Assembly: GCA_035999765.1 (NCBI GenBank)
Contig: CP108521.1
Location: forward strand, 1,488,001 to 1,552,000
Direction: 5' to 3'
DNA from: Streptomyces sp. NBC_01231
Lineage (GTDB): Bacteria > Actinomycetota > Actinomycetes > Streptomycetales > Streptomycetaceae
Length of the DNA stretch: 64,000 bases
Shown: positions 43,648 through 52,318 of the stretch, piece by piece
How the letters are laid out: the number at the start of each line of letters is the position of its first letter
How positions within the stretch are numbered: the first letter of the stretch is position 1
Program-made: the position numbers and the translations under genes
The notes under the pieces: generated by a model
Told to the model about the DNA's origin: nothing
What the model saw: only the letters and a program-made list of their open reading frames with translations
The model's database searches: none

Positions 43648-45202
43648 CCCGGCTCCCCCCTTCCCGGCCGGGGGTACGGGGGCTGTCCCCCGAGGAGACG
43701 CTGTAGCCATGGTCCACTCCTTCGATGGAGGCGATCAGCTCGTGGTCGCGCCAGCCCGCCATGTGTTCGGCGACCACGCGGCCGTGGAAGAGGACGAGGA
43801 CGCGGTCGCAGCGTCTGAGGTCGTCGATCTCGTCGGAGACGACCAGTACCGCGGTGCCGTCCTCGCGGGCGCTGTCCACGCGGGCCAGCAGGGACTCCTT
43901 GGACTTCACGTCCACGCCCGCGGTGGGGTTGATCAGGACCAGCAGGTGCGGGTCGGAGGCGAGCGCGCGCGCCATGACGACCTTCTGCGCGTTGCCGCCC
44001 GACAGGTCGGAGACGGGCTGGTCGGGGCCCTCGGTGTGGATGTCGAGGCGCTCGATCAGCTCGGTGGCGAAGCCGCGCCGGCGGTCGGTGGCGACGAAGC
44101 CGTAGCGGCCGAGCCGGTCGAGGACGCTCAGGGTGGCGTTGTCGCCGACGGTCATCCCCACGACGAGCCCCTGGACGTGCCGGTCCCGGGGTACGCAGCC
44201 GACACCGGCCTTCAGCGCGGCCGGGACATCGCCGAACCGGAGTTGCTTCCCGTCCAGTTGGGCCGTGCCGCTCTGCGGGCTGTGCAGTCCGGTCAGCGTC
44301 TCGGCGAGCTCGATCTTGCCGCTGGCGCTGGACCCGGCGAGACCGACGACCTCGCCGCGGCGGACGGTCAGGTCGATGTTCTCGTACGACTGAGAGGTGA
44401 GGCCGCGCACGTCCAGCAGGACGGGGGCGCTGTCGTCGACCACCCTCTCCTGTACGGCCTGTTCGGCGATCGTCTCGATGCTCTCCCCCGCCATGGCCTC
44501 CACCAGGGCGGTCTTCGGCAGGTCGGCGACCGGGGCCGTGGTGATCCAGCGGGCGTCGCGGAGCACGGTCACGGTCTGGCACACCTCGTACACCTCCTGG
44601 AGGTGGTGCGAGATGAACAGGAAGGTGACGCCGGAGTCCTGGAGCGTTCGCATGCGGGCGAAGAGCCGCTCGATCTCCCGGTTGTCGAGCTGGGCGGTCG
44701 GTTCGTCGAGGACGATGAAGCGGGCGCCGAAACTCAACGCCCGTGCGATCTCGACCATTTGGCGGTCCTCGACCTTGAGGTCGGCGGTGCGCGCCTCCGG
44801 GTCGACGTGCACGTCCCAGGCGTCGAGCAGCTCGGTGGCCTGCGTCTTGAGCCGCCGCCAGCTGATGAACCCGCGGTGCAGCGGCTGCCGGTTGATGAAC
44901 AGGTTCTCGGCGACCGTCAGCTCCGGGACGACCGTGGGCTTCTGGTAGACACAGGCGACCTTGCGGCGCCAGGCGTCCCGGTCGGCCAGCGGCGGCGCGG
45001 GCTCGCCGTCGAAGCTGACGGTGCCCTCGTCCGGTGCCTGAAGGCCGGTGAGGACGGTGACGAGGGTGGACTTGCCGGCGCCGTTGCGGCCGACGAGGGC
45101 GTGGGACTCGCCGGGCAGGACGGTGAGCCTGCCGTCGGCGAGGGCGGTGGTGGGGCCGTAGCGTTTGACGACCCCACGCGCTTCAACCAGTGGCGTGCTC
45201 AT
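43640..45202 (-). CDS. Sugar ABC transporter ATPase (dual NBD)
   Basis: This 520-residue protein has two nucleotide-binding domains as in RbsA/XylG/MglA. Domain 1: Walker A GRNGAGKSTLV, Walker B FIVLDEPTAQLD, switch histidine in FISHHLQEVYE. Domain 2: degenerate Walker A GLAGSSASGKIELAET, signature LSGGNAQKVVMARAL, Walker B LVLINPTAGVD with E changed to N-P context. Domain 2's altered Walker motifs are normal for this family. It powers import of the sugar bound by the upstream lipoprotein. The start overlaps the substrate-binding gene stop by 4 bases. Confidence 0.93.
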   Translation of the reverse strand: MSTPLVEARGVVKRYGPTTALADGRLTVLPGESHALVGRNGAGKSTLVTVLTGLQAPDEGTVSFDGEPAPPLADRDAWRRKVACVYQKPTVVPELTVAENLFINRQPLHRGFISWRRLKTQATELLDAWDVHVDPEARTADLKVEDRQMVEIARALSFGARFIVLDEPTAQLDNREIERLFARMRTLQDSGVTFLFISHHLQEVYEVCQTVTVLRDARWITTAPVADLPKTALVEAMAGESIETIAEQAVQERVVDDSAPVLLDVRGLTSQSYENIDLTVRRGEVVGLAGSSASGKIELAETLTGLHSPQSGTAQLDGKQLRFGDVPAALKAGVGCVPRDRHVQGLVVGMTVGDNATLSVLDRLGRYGFVATDRRRGFATELIERLDIHTEGPDQPVSDLSGGNAQKVVMARALASDPHLLVLINPTAGVDVKSKESLLARVDSAREDGTAVLVVSDEIDDLRRCDRVLVLFHGRVVAEHMAGWRDHELIASIEGVDHGYSVSSGDSPRTPGREGGSRGD

Positions 45203-46272
45203 TTGACCGAATTACCCCAGAGCTTGGAGTCGTCGACGTTGTCCTTGGTGACCAGGGGTGCGGGCAGCTGGTCCTCGAGGATGCCGTTGGGCAGCTTGAC
45301 GATGGTCGAGTCGTGGTCGGTCGGACCGGGCTTGAACGTCTTCCCCTCCATCGCCGCCTTGATGTAGTACATGCCGTACTTGGCGTAGGCGTCGGCGGGC
45401 TGGGAGACGGTCGCGTCGATCTCGCCCTTGCGGATGGCGTCGAACTCCTGCGAGATGCCGTCGTTGGAGACGATGGTGATGTGGCCCGGCTGTCCGGCCT
45501 TCTTCAGCAACCCCTTCGACTTGAGCGTCTGCAGGGTCGGCGCGAGGTAGACACCGCCGGCCTGCATGTAGATGCCCTTGAGGTCGGGGTTGGCGTTGAG
45601 CAGGGTGTCGAGCTTGGAGGCGGCGGCGTCGGACTCCCACTTGGCGGGGATCTCCAGCACCTTGAGCTTCGGGAAGTTCTTCTTCACGCAGGCGCGGAAC
45701 GCCTCGGAGCGGTCACGGCCGTTGACCGAGGCGAGGTCGCCCATGATCTGCACGACCTTGCCGGAGGGGATCTGCTTGCCCAGGTACTGGCAGGCCTTCT
45801 CGCCGTAGGCGACATTGTCGGCGCGCACCACCATGGCGACCTTGCCCTTGTCGGGGGCCACGTCCACCGCGACCACGGGCACGCCCTTGCGTTCGGCCTG
45901 GTCGAGGCCGGCCTCGATGGCGGCGCTGTCCAGCGGGGCGACGACCAGGCCCTTGACGCCCTGATTGAGTTCGTTGTTGATGTCGGTGATCTGCTGGGAC
46001 GGGTCACTGTTGGAGTTGACCGTCTTCAGCGCGTCGACGCCCTCGGACTTCGCCATCTTCGGCACGTAGTCGTTGTACGACTGCCAGAACGGCGAGGTCA
46101 GCAGGGGCAGGATCACCCCGACCTTGCCGTCTTTGTCGCCTCCCGCACTGGAGGCGCCACCGGTGTCCTTGGTGCTGCCGCAGGCGGCGAGCGCGAGTGA
46201 GGCGCCGACGGCCACGACCACCGCACCGACACTTCGTATGTTGTTCCGCTTCCCCACTGTTCTGCCGGGCAT
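45199..46272 (-). CDS. Sugar ABC transporter substrate-binding lipoprotein
   Basis: This 357-residue protein from ATG 46272 (GAGGAGCC upstream) has a signal peptide ending in the lipobox LALAACGS (Cys31). The mature part is the RbsB-like Peripla_BP_4 fold: VGVILPLLTSPFWQSYNDYVPKMAKSEG, ITDINNELNQGVKGLVVAPLDSAAI and IVSNDGISQEFDAIRKGEIDATVSQPADAYAKYGMYYIKAAMEGK. It captures sugar on the outer face. It is the first gene of an eight-gene operon; upstream DNA shows GntR half-sites. Confidence 0.92.
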   Translation of the reverse strand: MPGRTVGKRNNIRSVGAVVVAVGASLALAACGSTKDTGGASSAGGDKDGKVGVILPLLTSPFWQSYNDYVPKMAKSEGVDALKTVNSNSDPSQQITDINNELNQGVKGLVVAPLDSAAIEAGLDQAERKGVPVVAVDVAPDKGKVAMVVRADNVAYGEKACQYLGKQIPSGKVVQIMGDLASVNGRDRSEAFRACVKKNFPKLKVLEIPAKWESDAAASKLDTLLNANPDLKGIYMQAGGVYLAPTLQTLKSKGLLKKAGQPGHITIVSNDGISQEFDAIRKGEIDATVSQPADAYAKYGMYYIKAAMEGKTFKPGPTDHDSTIVKLPNGILEDQLPAPLVTKDNVDDSKLWGNSVK

Positions 46273-46323
46273 CTGGTGGCTCCTCGTCGAGCGTGTTCGA
46301 GCAGATGACCGCATACTTATCAG

Positions 46324-46329
46324 ACCACT
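46324..46329. promoter_or_regulatory. ACCACT GntR half-site near the fucose operon promoter
   Basis: ACCACT (AGTGGT on the minus strand) is the same half-site as in the palindrome at 46379-46393, 50-55 bases away. It lies 52 bases upstream of the substrate-binding protein start and may give cooperative repression. Confidence 0.45.
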
Positions 46330-46378
46330 CGGCCCGAAGAACACCCTCCGACGGCATTTTTTCGCGAGTTGAGGCCAT

Positions 46379-46393
46379 AGTGGTATGACCACT
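46379..46393. promoter_or_regulatory. GntR/FadR operator, perfect palindrome
   Basis: AGTGGT-ATG-ACCACT is a perfect 15-base palindrome whose core matches the FadR-group TGGTNNNACCA pattern. It lies in the divergent gap 44 bases before the FadR-type regulator's start, between it and the eight-gene L-fucose operon. It is the probable autoregulatory and operon-repressing site. Confidence 0.82.
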
Positions 46394-46436
46394 CCCGTGG
46401 TTAGACTGCGGCGCACCTGGTGAGTGGAGGAGTGGC

Positions 46437-47138
46437 GTGGACGAGACAGCCCCGCAGAAGGGCACCGTGACGCAGCGCGCCATCGAGCGGATCAAGGCGA
46501 TGATCGGCGAGGGGCGGCTGGAGCCGGGCCAGCGGCTGCCCACGGAACGCGACCTGGCGGTCCAGCTCGGCATCTCCCGCAGCTCGATGCGGGAGGCGAT
46601 CCGCGCGCTCACGGTGCTGGGCGTGCTGGAGGCCCGCCACGGGTCGGGCATCTACGTGACCCAACTGGAGGCCGGGGACCTGCTGGAGACCTTCGGTGTG
46701 GTCGCCGACCTGTCCCGCGGACCGCGCCTGGTGGAGCTGCTGGAGGTGCGCCGCATCCTGGAGTCGACGGCGACCGCGCTGGCGGCGGCCCGGATCACCC
46801 CGGATCAGCTCGCCGAGGTCGAGAAGCATCTGACGGCCATGAACGCCACCGAGGATCCCGAGGTGATCCTCGCCCACGATCTGGCCTTCCACCGCGAGAT
46901 CGCCACGGCCGCCGCCAACGAGACGATGGCCGCGATCCTGGACGGCCTGTCCTCGCGCACCTTCCGCGCCCGGGTCTGGCGCGGCTACCAGGAGGAGGGC
47001 GCCTTCGCCCGCACCCGCCGCGAGCACGCCGCCATCCACCGCGCCCTGGTCGCCCGCGACCCGGAGGCGGCACGAGCGGCTGCCGCCGCGCACGTGGGAG
47101 AGGTCGAACAGTGGCTGCGGGCGCAGATCGAGAGCTGA
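46437..47138 (+). CDS. GntR/FadR-family regulator of L-fucose use
   Basis: This 233-residue protein begins with GTG 46437 behind GGAGGAG. The winged helix-turn-helix is RAIERIKAMIGEGRLEPGQRLPTERDLAVQLGISRSSMREAIRALTVLGVLE (residues 14-65). The all-helical FCD ligand domain has the metal-binding positions ILAHDLAFHREIATAAAN and EHAAIHRALVARDPEAARAAAAAHV (Asp/His/His). It likely binds fucose or a fuconate-derived acid to release AGTGGT-ATG-ACCACT. A 13-bp hairpin follows its stop. Confidence 0.92.
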   Translation: MDETAPQKGTVTQRAIERIKAMIGEGRLEPGQRLPTERDLAVQLGISRSSMREAIRALTVLGVLEARHGSGIYVTQLEAGDLLETFGVVADLSRGPRLVELLEVRRILESTATALAAARITPDQLAEVEKHLTAMNATEDPEVILAHDLAFHREIATAAANETMAAILDGLSSRTFRARVWRGYQEEGAFARTRREHAAIHRALVARDPEAARAAAAAHVGEVEQWLRAQIES

Positions 47139-47171
47139 GGATCTGGCCGGGCTGAGTCCTACCTCGGTTAC

Positions 47172-47206
47172 GGGCTGAGTCCGTACCCGAGGCACGGACT
47201 CAGCCC
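47172..47206. terminator. 13-bp hairpin between regulator and alpha-L-fucosidase
   Basis: GGGCTGAGTCCGT at 47172-47184 is perfectly complementary to 47194-47206 with a 9-base loop. The two flanking genes are convergent (stops at 47138 plus strand and 47319 minus strand), so it can act on both transcripts. Confidence 0.8.
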
Positions 47207-47268
47207 GGCAGGACGCGCACCTGGGCGTTGGGGAGCTTGGCCCACCAGCGGGCGTATCGCGAGAGACT

Positions 47269-47304
47269 CCCGCACCCGCACCCGCACCCGCACCCGCACC
47301 CGCT
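47269..47304. repeat. CCCGCA hexamer repeat, six units
   Basis: Five CCCGCA units are followed by CCCGCT. It is a simple-sequence tract in the convergent gap, prone to slippage. No function seen. Confidence 0.85.
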
Positions 47305-47318
47305 ACAGCCCACCCGCC

Positions 47319-48854
47319 TCAGACCCGCGACCGGTACAGCCCGAACTCCGCGACCCGTACGACGCTCCGGGCCCCGGTCACCCGCACCCGCCACTGTCCG
47401 GCCCGTACCGCGGCCGGCAACGTCAGGATCCGGCTCAGGCCGATGGTCCCGGCCCTCGTCACCTCCGTCCACGCGCCGTCCACCCGGGCCTCGACCACGA
47501 AGCTCTCGACCTGCTGCCCGAACCGCACGTCCTCGGCCAGCCTGATCCGGTCCACCTCGCGTTCCCTGCCGAGGTCGATGGTCACCCGGCCCGGCCCGGT
47601 GGTGGTCCGGGCGCCGCGCGCCAGGTCCTGAGGCAGTTCGTCGTCCACACGGAGGCGGAACTCCCGCAGCCGGACGACGTCGGCGGCGGGCAGCAACCCG
47701 TCCGTGTCGGGCGGGATGTTGAGCAGCAGTACCGAGTTGCGGCCCACGGACCGGAAGTAGATGTCGGTCAACTCGTCGACCGTCTTGGGTTGTTGGTCGG
47801 CGTGGTAGAACCATCCGTCCCGGATCGACACATCGCACTCGGCCGGCCACCACTGCAGGTAATCTGCCACCGGCTGGGCCTTGACGAGCGCGTCCCGGCT
47901 GCCCATGTCGGCGGCGTCGTAGGCGAGGGCGTAGTCGGTACGGCCGTAGTCCTTCTCCTGGACCGGGACCACGCTCCACTCGTCCTCGCGGGCCAGCCCG
48001 CCCTCGTTGCCGACCCAGCGCACGTCGGGACCGGAGACGGCGATCGCGGCGTCCGGTGCGAGCGAGCGCACGAGGGTGTACCAGCTGTCCCAGTCGTACT
48101 TCTCGACCTTGTCCGGCGGGATCCGGCCCTGGGCGCCGTCGAACCACACCTCGTCGATCGGGCCGTACTCGGTGAGGACCTCGTAGAGCTGGTTGAGCAT
48201 GTGGGCGCCGTAGTCGGTGGCGGGCAGGGTGTACGACCGGCGCGGTGAGCGGTCGTCGCCGGGGACGGGCGTGGGGATGACGTGCTCGGCGCGGGCGCTG
48301 CCGTTGGCGTACACGCCGTGCAGGTACTGGTTCTCGTCGGCGGGCGAGACGTAGACGCCGACCTTGATGCCGTGGCGCCGCATGGAGTCCGCGAACGAGC
48401 GCAGTACGTCGCCCCGTCCGTCCCGCCAGCTGCTGGACCGGACGGAGTGGTCGGTGTAGCGCGAGGGGTAGAGGACGAAGCCGTCGTGGTGCTTGACGGT
48501 GAGGATGGCGAGCTCGAAACCGCCGTCGCGCAGGGCCCTGGCCCACTGGTCGGTGTCGAGGCCGGTCGGCTGGAACACCTCGGGGGCCTCGTCGCCGGTG
48601 CCCCATTCCAGGCCGGTGAAGGTGTTCACGCCGAAGTGCAGGAACGCGGTCCGTTCCAGGCGCTGCCAGGCGATCTGCCGTGCGGTGGGCCGGACTTGGG
48701 AGGCCTTGCGGACCAGGTCGGCCTCGGTGTCGTCCGGGGAGACGGGGATGCGGTAGCGGGGGTCGGCCGGGGCGGCGGAGGCCGGCAGGGCAGGCGGTCC
48801 GGTCACCGCGAGTGCGGTGGCGGCGGTGACGAAGAGGCGGCGGGAGACTGCCAT
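47319..48854 (-). CDS. Secreted alpha-L-fucosidase, GH29
   Basis: This 511-residue protein has a Tat-like signal (SRRLFVTAATALAVTGPPALPASA). The GH29 catalytic barrel includes FLHFGVNTFTGLEWG, LAILTVKHHDGFVLYPSRYT, IDEVWFDGAQG (nucleophile Asp near residue 238) and SVGRNSVLLLNIPPDTDGLL. The last 120 residues form a beta-sandwich with VDRIRLAEDVRFGQQVESFVVEA, as in GH29 enzymes of the alpha-1,3/4 type. It removes terminal L-fucose from glycans outside the cell. The fucose operon on the other side of the regulator would import and burn the product. Confidence 0.93.
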   Translation of the reverse strand: MAVSRRLFVTAATALAVTGPPALPASAAPADPRYRIPVSPDDTEADLVRKASQVRPTARQIAWQRLERTAFLHFGVNTFTGLEWGTGDEAPEVFQPTGLDTDQWARALRDGGFELAILTVKHHDGFVLYPSRYTDHSVRSSSWRDGRGDVLRSFADSMRRHGIKVGVYVSPADENQYLHGVYANGSARAEHVIPTPVPGDDRSPRRSYTLPATDYGAHMLNQLYEVLTEYGPIDEVWFDGAQGRIPPDKVEKYDWDSWYTLVRSLAPDAAIAVSGPDVRWVGNEGGLAREDEWSVVPVQEKDYGRTDYALAYDAADMGSRDALVKAQPVADYLQWWPAECDVSIRDGWFYHADQQPKTVDELTDIYFRSVGRNSVLLLNIPPDTDGLLPAADVVRLREFRLRVDDELPQDLARGARTTTGPGRVTIDLGREREVDRIRLAEDVRFGQQVESFVVEARVDGAWTEVTRAGTIGLSRILTLPAAVRAGQWRVRVTGARSVVRVAEFGLYRSRV

Positions 48855-48871
48855 GGGGTGGGGCTCCTACG

Positions 48872-50707
48872 TCAGTGGACGGTCAGTTGCCAGACGGCGG
48901 GCGGGTGCTGGTCGGGCGGGTACTGCACGAGTCGGCCCCCGTCGGTCACGCTCAGGGCCATCTGTGTGATCGCGTTGACCAGTCGGTAGCCGTCGGCGTC
49001 GCGGACCAGCTGCCAGCGCTGCAGGGTGTTCGCGGAGTCGCAGCTCTGCCAGGTCGCCTCGACGCCGGGCTGGAGCGGCACGTTGAGGGTGAGCTTGCCG
49101 CCGCGCACCTCCAGGCAGCCGTCCTGGGTCCGCAGGCTCGCGTAGCCGTCCGCCGTGCGCCGCACCTCGGCGTCGATCGTGCGGCCCGCCGCGGTGAGGG
49201 TGTACGTCCCGTCCGGCACCGGCACCCGGGTCAGGTCCCGCCATCCGGGCGCGTGTCCCACGGCCGTCCCGCGCCCGGTGAACCCGGCGTACGTGGCGTC
49301 GGGGTGCGGGTCGCCCCAGGTCGCCTGGGCGATGTGCCGCAGGGCGGGCCACAGTTCGCCGGAGACCTCGTTCTCGGTCTCGCCGCGCCCGTTGTCGGGC
49401 CAGAGGCTGATCTTCGCGCCGGTGACGCCGTCGGCGGAGGCGAGCTTCTCGCCCTCGAAGCTTCTTGGATCCCAGCTCTGCTCGTACAGGCCCTTGGTGT
49501 CACTGTGGAAGCCGCCGCGGACGAGGTACAGCGAGTACGCCGCGTTCATCAACGGGTAGCCCTGGGCCCGGAGTCGACTGGGTTTCGTGGCCACGTCCAG
49601 CCAGTGCTCGACCGTCGTGCCGGCCGCGACCGGCACGGTGTTGGCACCGGTGAGTCCGTCGTTCCAGATCCGCAGCTTCTTGCCCTTGGCGGACGCGTAG
49701 GCGTGGACGCGGTTGACGAAGTCGATGAAGGCGTCCTGCGGTGTGGCGTTCGCGCCGTACCTGTCCTGGGCGTACCGCAGGATCTGCGGGTACTTGGCGA
49801 AGTCGGAGCCGAGCATGTACTCGTCTGCGCCCATGTGCCAGGAGGTGGAGGTGAAGACCTGCGCGTACTCGTCGATCAGGCTCGTGTAGTAGGTGAAGGC
49901 GGCCGGCTGAGTGATGTCGAGGCGCGAGGGCTGCTTCGCGCCGTCGGAGTCGGTGAGCTGGAGGTCCGGCCGGTTCTCGATCCAGGGATCCATGTGCCCC
50001 GGGGAGTTGATCTCCGGGATGATCTCCACGTGGTACCGCTCGCCGAGGGCGACCAGGCGGCGGATCTCGTCCTTGGTGTAGTAGCCCCAGGTGTTGGCCT
50101 CGGGGTGGGTGTCGCTCTTCACCTTGAGTTCGAGGAGCAGCTGGTTGAGCTTGTTGTACGCCATCTCGCGGACGAGGTTCTCCAGCCAGGGCAGCGAGAT
50201 GTGGACGTAGCAGGCGCAGACGCCGACGCCGCGTTCCTTGTAGCGCGGCACGTCGACGGTGCGTCCGGCGGGGACGCGGTCGCCCTGCGCGAGAATCTGG
50301 AGCAGGGTGCGGGTGCCGTGGAAGGCGCCGGTCTCGGTCGCGCCGGTCACCGACAGGCTGCGGCCGGCGTGCAGTTCGTAGCCCTCGGTGCCGAGGGCGG
50401 TCCTTGCGGGCTGGACGTCGATGACGATGTCACCGGTGCGGGCGCCGCCTCGCACCACCGGCACCCTGCCGTGGCCCGCCGCCCGGAGATCGTCGGCGAG
50501 GGTGTCCGCGACCCGGCGTTCGTCCGGACCGTCCGCCACCAGACGCGCGCCGCTCCGGTAGACGTAGCTGCCGGATTCGGGCGTCCAGTCGCTCAGGGCG
50601 GGCACGGTGACCGGCGGGCTCTGCTGCTGCCGCGCGATCGCCGGAGCCGGTGCCAGGAGCAGCGTCAGCACCGCCAGGACGCCGGCCAGTTTCAGCCGTT
50701 TTCTCAT
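48872..50707 (-). CDS. Secreted GH20 hexosaminidase, lacto-N-biosidase-like
   Basis: About 611 residues from ATG 50707, placed 8 bases behind GGGGAG. There is a signal peptide (LAGVLAVLTLLLAPAPAIA). The GH20b N-domain ends near residue 140, then the barrel has YKERGVGVCACYVHISLPWL, EIIPEINSPGHMDPW and the acid/assisting pair in WHMGADEYM near residue 294. Ordinary hexosaminidases have GGDE here; GADEY is found in the lacto-N-biosidase group. The C-terminal 100 residues are a lectin-like beta domain (CLEVRGGKLTLNVPLQPG). With GH29 17 bases downstream it would degrade fucosylated lacto-N-type chains. Confidence 0.85.
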   Translation of the reverse strand: MRKRLKLAGVLAVLTLLLAPAPAIARQQQSPPVTVPALSDWTPESGSYVYRSGARLVADGPDERRVADTLADDLRAAGHGRVPVVRGGARTGDIVIDVQPARTALGTEGYELHAGRSLSVTGATETGAFHGTRTLLQILAQGDRVPAGRTVDVPRYKERGVGVCACYVHISLPWLENLVREMAYNKLNQLLLELKVKSDTHPEANTWGYYTKDEIRRLVALGERYHVEIIPEINSPGHMDPWIENRPDLQLTDSDGAKQPSRLDITQPAAFTYYTSLIDEYAQVFTSTSWHMGADEYMLGSDFAKYPQILRYAQDRYGANATPQDAFIDFVNRVHAYASAKGKKLRIWNDGLTGANTVPVAAGTTVEHWLDVATKPSRLRAQGYPLMNAAYSLYLVRGGFHSDTKGLYEQSWDPRSFEGEKLASADGVTGAKISLWPDNGRGETENEVSGELWPALRHIAQATWGDPHPDATYAGFTGRGTAVGHAPGWRDLTRVPVPDGTYTLTAAGRTIDAEVRRTADGYASLRTQDGCLEVRGGKLTLNVPLQPGVEATWQSCDSANTLQRWQLVRDADGYRLVNAITQMALSVTDGGRLVQYPPDQHPPAVWQLTVH

Positions 50708-50955
50708 CAGCGACTCCCCATTCATCGGAGGCCTGATCCTTGGCTTGGCCTCTCAGCCTGTCAATGGGGTCCACTGAGGCTGGAGTTGGACCATTGATCG
50801 GATGACCTGCGGATCAGTCGACCGGGGCGCCCGTCCCACCGCGAAAAGTCCAACAAGACCTGTCCGAATGTCCAAGCGCGAGCGCTCTCGACTCGGGCCC
50901 CGCTCCGGGGCAGAGTTCTCTCGACATACCCACCAGTAGCCTCCAGGGAGCGCCC

Positions 50956-52299
50956 GTGACCAGCTGGGTCGGCCGGACCGCCGCCGAGATCGCCGCCGCC
51001 GTACGTGAGAAGCGGGCCACGCCGCGCGAGGTGGTCGCCGAGCACCTCGCCCGGATCGACCGGCTCGACGGTCGCGTCGGAGCCTTCCGCGTGGTGCGGG
51101 CCGAGGCGGCACTCGCCGAGGCCGACGAGGTCGCCGCGCGGGGCGACCTGGACACACTCCCGCTGGCCGGGGTGCCCGTGGCCGTCAAGGACAACCTCGC
51201 CGTGCGGGGCGAGGCCAGACGCGTCGGCTCGGCCGCCACCCCGGACACGCCCTCCGCCGCGGACCATGTCACCGTGGCCCGGCTGCGGGCGGCGGGCGCG
51301 GTGGTCGTGGGGCTGACCAATGTGCCGGAGCTGTGTGTCTTCGGCACCACGGAGGGTGTCCACGGCACCGCCCGCAACCCGTGGGACACCTCCCGCACGG
51401 CGGGCGGATCGTCCGGCGGCAGCGCGGCCGCGGTCGCCGCGGGCCTGGTGCCGATCGCCCTGGGCAACGACGGCATGGGCTCCCTGCGCATCCCGGCGGC
51501 CAACTGCGGCCTCGTCACCCTCAAGCCGGGCCCCGGTGTGGTGCCCGCCGGCGTCAGCGACGGTGACTGGTTCGGCATGTCCGAGAACGGCCCCCTGGCG
51601 ACGACGGTGGAGGACGCGCGTCTGATGCTGGCGGTCCTCGCCGACACCACGTTCGTACGCCGGGACGCGGACGCGACCCATCGGGTCGCCGTCTCCCTGC
51701 GCAGCCCACTCGCCGGCGTCGTCGTCACCACGCCGTACACGACGGCGGTCCGGGAGGCGGCCGGCGTGCTGATGAAGGCGGGTCACCAGGTACGCCGGGC
51801 CGATCCGCCGTATCCGGTGTCGCTGAGCTTCACCTCGCTCGCCCACTGGACGGCCGGCACGGCCGTGGACGCGCAGGGTCTCGACCGCAAGCGGCTGGCC
51901 CGGCGCACCCGGGTGCACGCTGCCGTCGGGCGCCGCTTCGTGAACACCGTGCGCACCGGCGGGGGACGCGAGGCGCTGCGCCGGCGCCTGGAGCCGTTCT
52001 TCGAGGAGTACGACGTGCTGCTCATGCCGGCGCTCGCCCGCCGCTCCCCCAAGTCCGCGCCCTGGCACGAGCGGGGCTGGCTGCGCAATGTGCTGGCGAA
52101 CACGAACTACTCGCCCCTGACCCCGCCGTGGAACCTGACCGGCTGGCCCGCGATGTCGGTCCCGTTCAACACCCTGCCCTCGGGTGCCCCGTGCGCCGTC
52201 CAGTTGGTGGGGCGGCCGGGATCGGAGGCGGATCTGCTGGAGGTGGCGGCCCAGTTGGAGGAGCGGCACCCGTGGGAGCGGACGGCGCCGCTGGAGTAG
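50956..52299 (+). CDS. Amidase signature family enzyme
   Basis: This 447-residue protein from GTG 50956 has the Ser-cisSer-Lys triad: Lys in GVPVAVKDNLAVRG near residue 78, the Ser cluster AGGSSGGSAAAVAAG near 152 and GNDGMGSLRIPAANCG near 177, where GxGS carries the nucleophile. It resembles AtzF/GatA-like amidases and hydrolyses an amide or carbamoyl group. Canonical members have GSDTGGS; GNDGMGS is a variation found in part of the family. The gene stands alone between two minus-strand genes; substrate unknown. Confidence 0.88.
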   Translation: MTSWVGRTAAEIAAAVREKRATPREVVAEHLARIDRLDGRVGAFRVVRAEAALAEADEVAARGDLDTLPLAGVPVAVKDNLAVRGEARRVGSAATPDTPSAADHVTVARLRAAGAVVVGLTNVPELCVFGTTEGVHGTARNPWDTSRTAGGSSGGSAAAVAAGLVPIALGNDGMGSLRIPAANCGLVTLKPGPGVVPAGVSDGDWFGMSENGPLATTVEDARLMLAVLADTTFVRRDADATHRVAVSLRSPLAGVVVTTPYTTAVREAAGVLMKAGHQVRRADPPYPVSLSFTSLAHWTAGTAVDAQGLDRKRLARRTRVHAAVGRRFVNTVRTGGGREALRRRLEPFFEEYDVLLMPALARRSPKSAPWHERGWLRNVLANTNYSPLTPPWNLTGWPAMSVPFNTLPSGAPCAVQLVGRPGSEADLLEVAAQLEERHPWERTAPLE

Positions 52300-52318
52300 C
52301 GGGGCAACCCGTGTGCGC

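Noticed and set aside
47269..47304. CCCGCA array considered as a regulatory repeat or CRISPR
   Set aside because: Six-base units without spacers; simple slippage tract.
48875..50797. 640-residue plus-strand frame opposite the GH20 gene
   Set aside because: Antisense shadow; the minus strand has signal peptide and catalytic GADEY.
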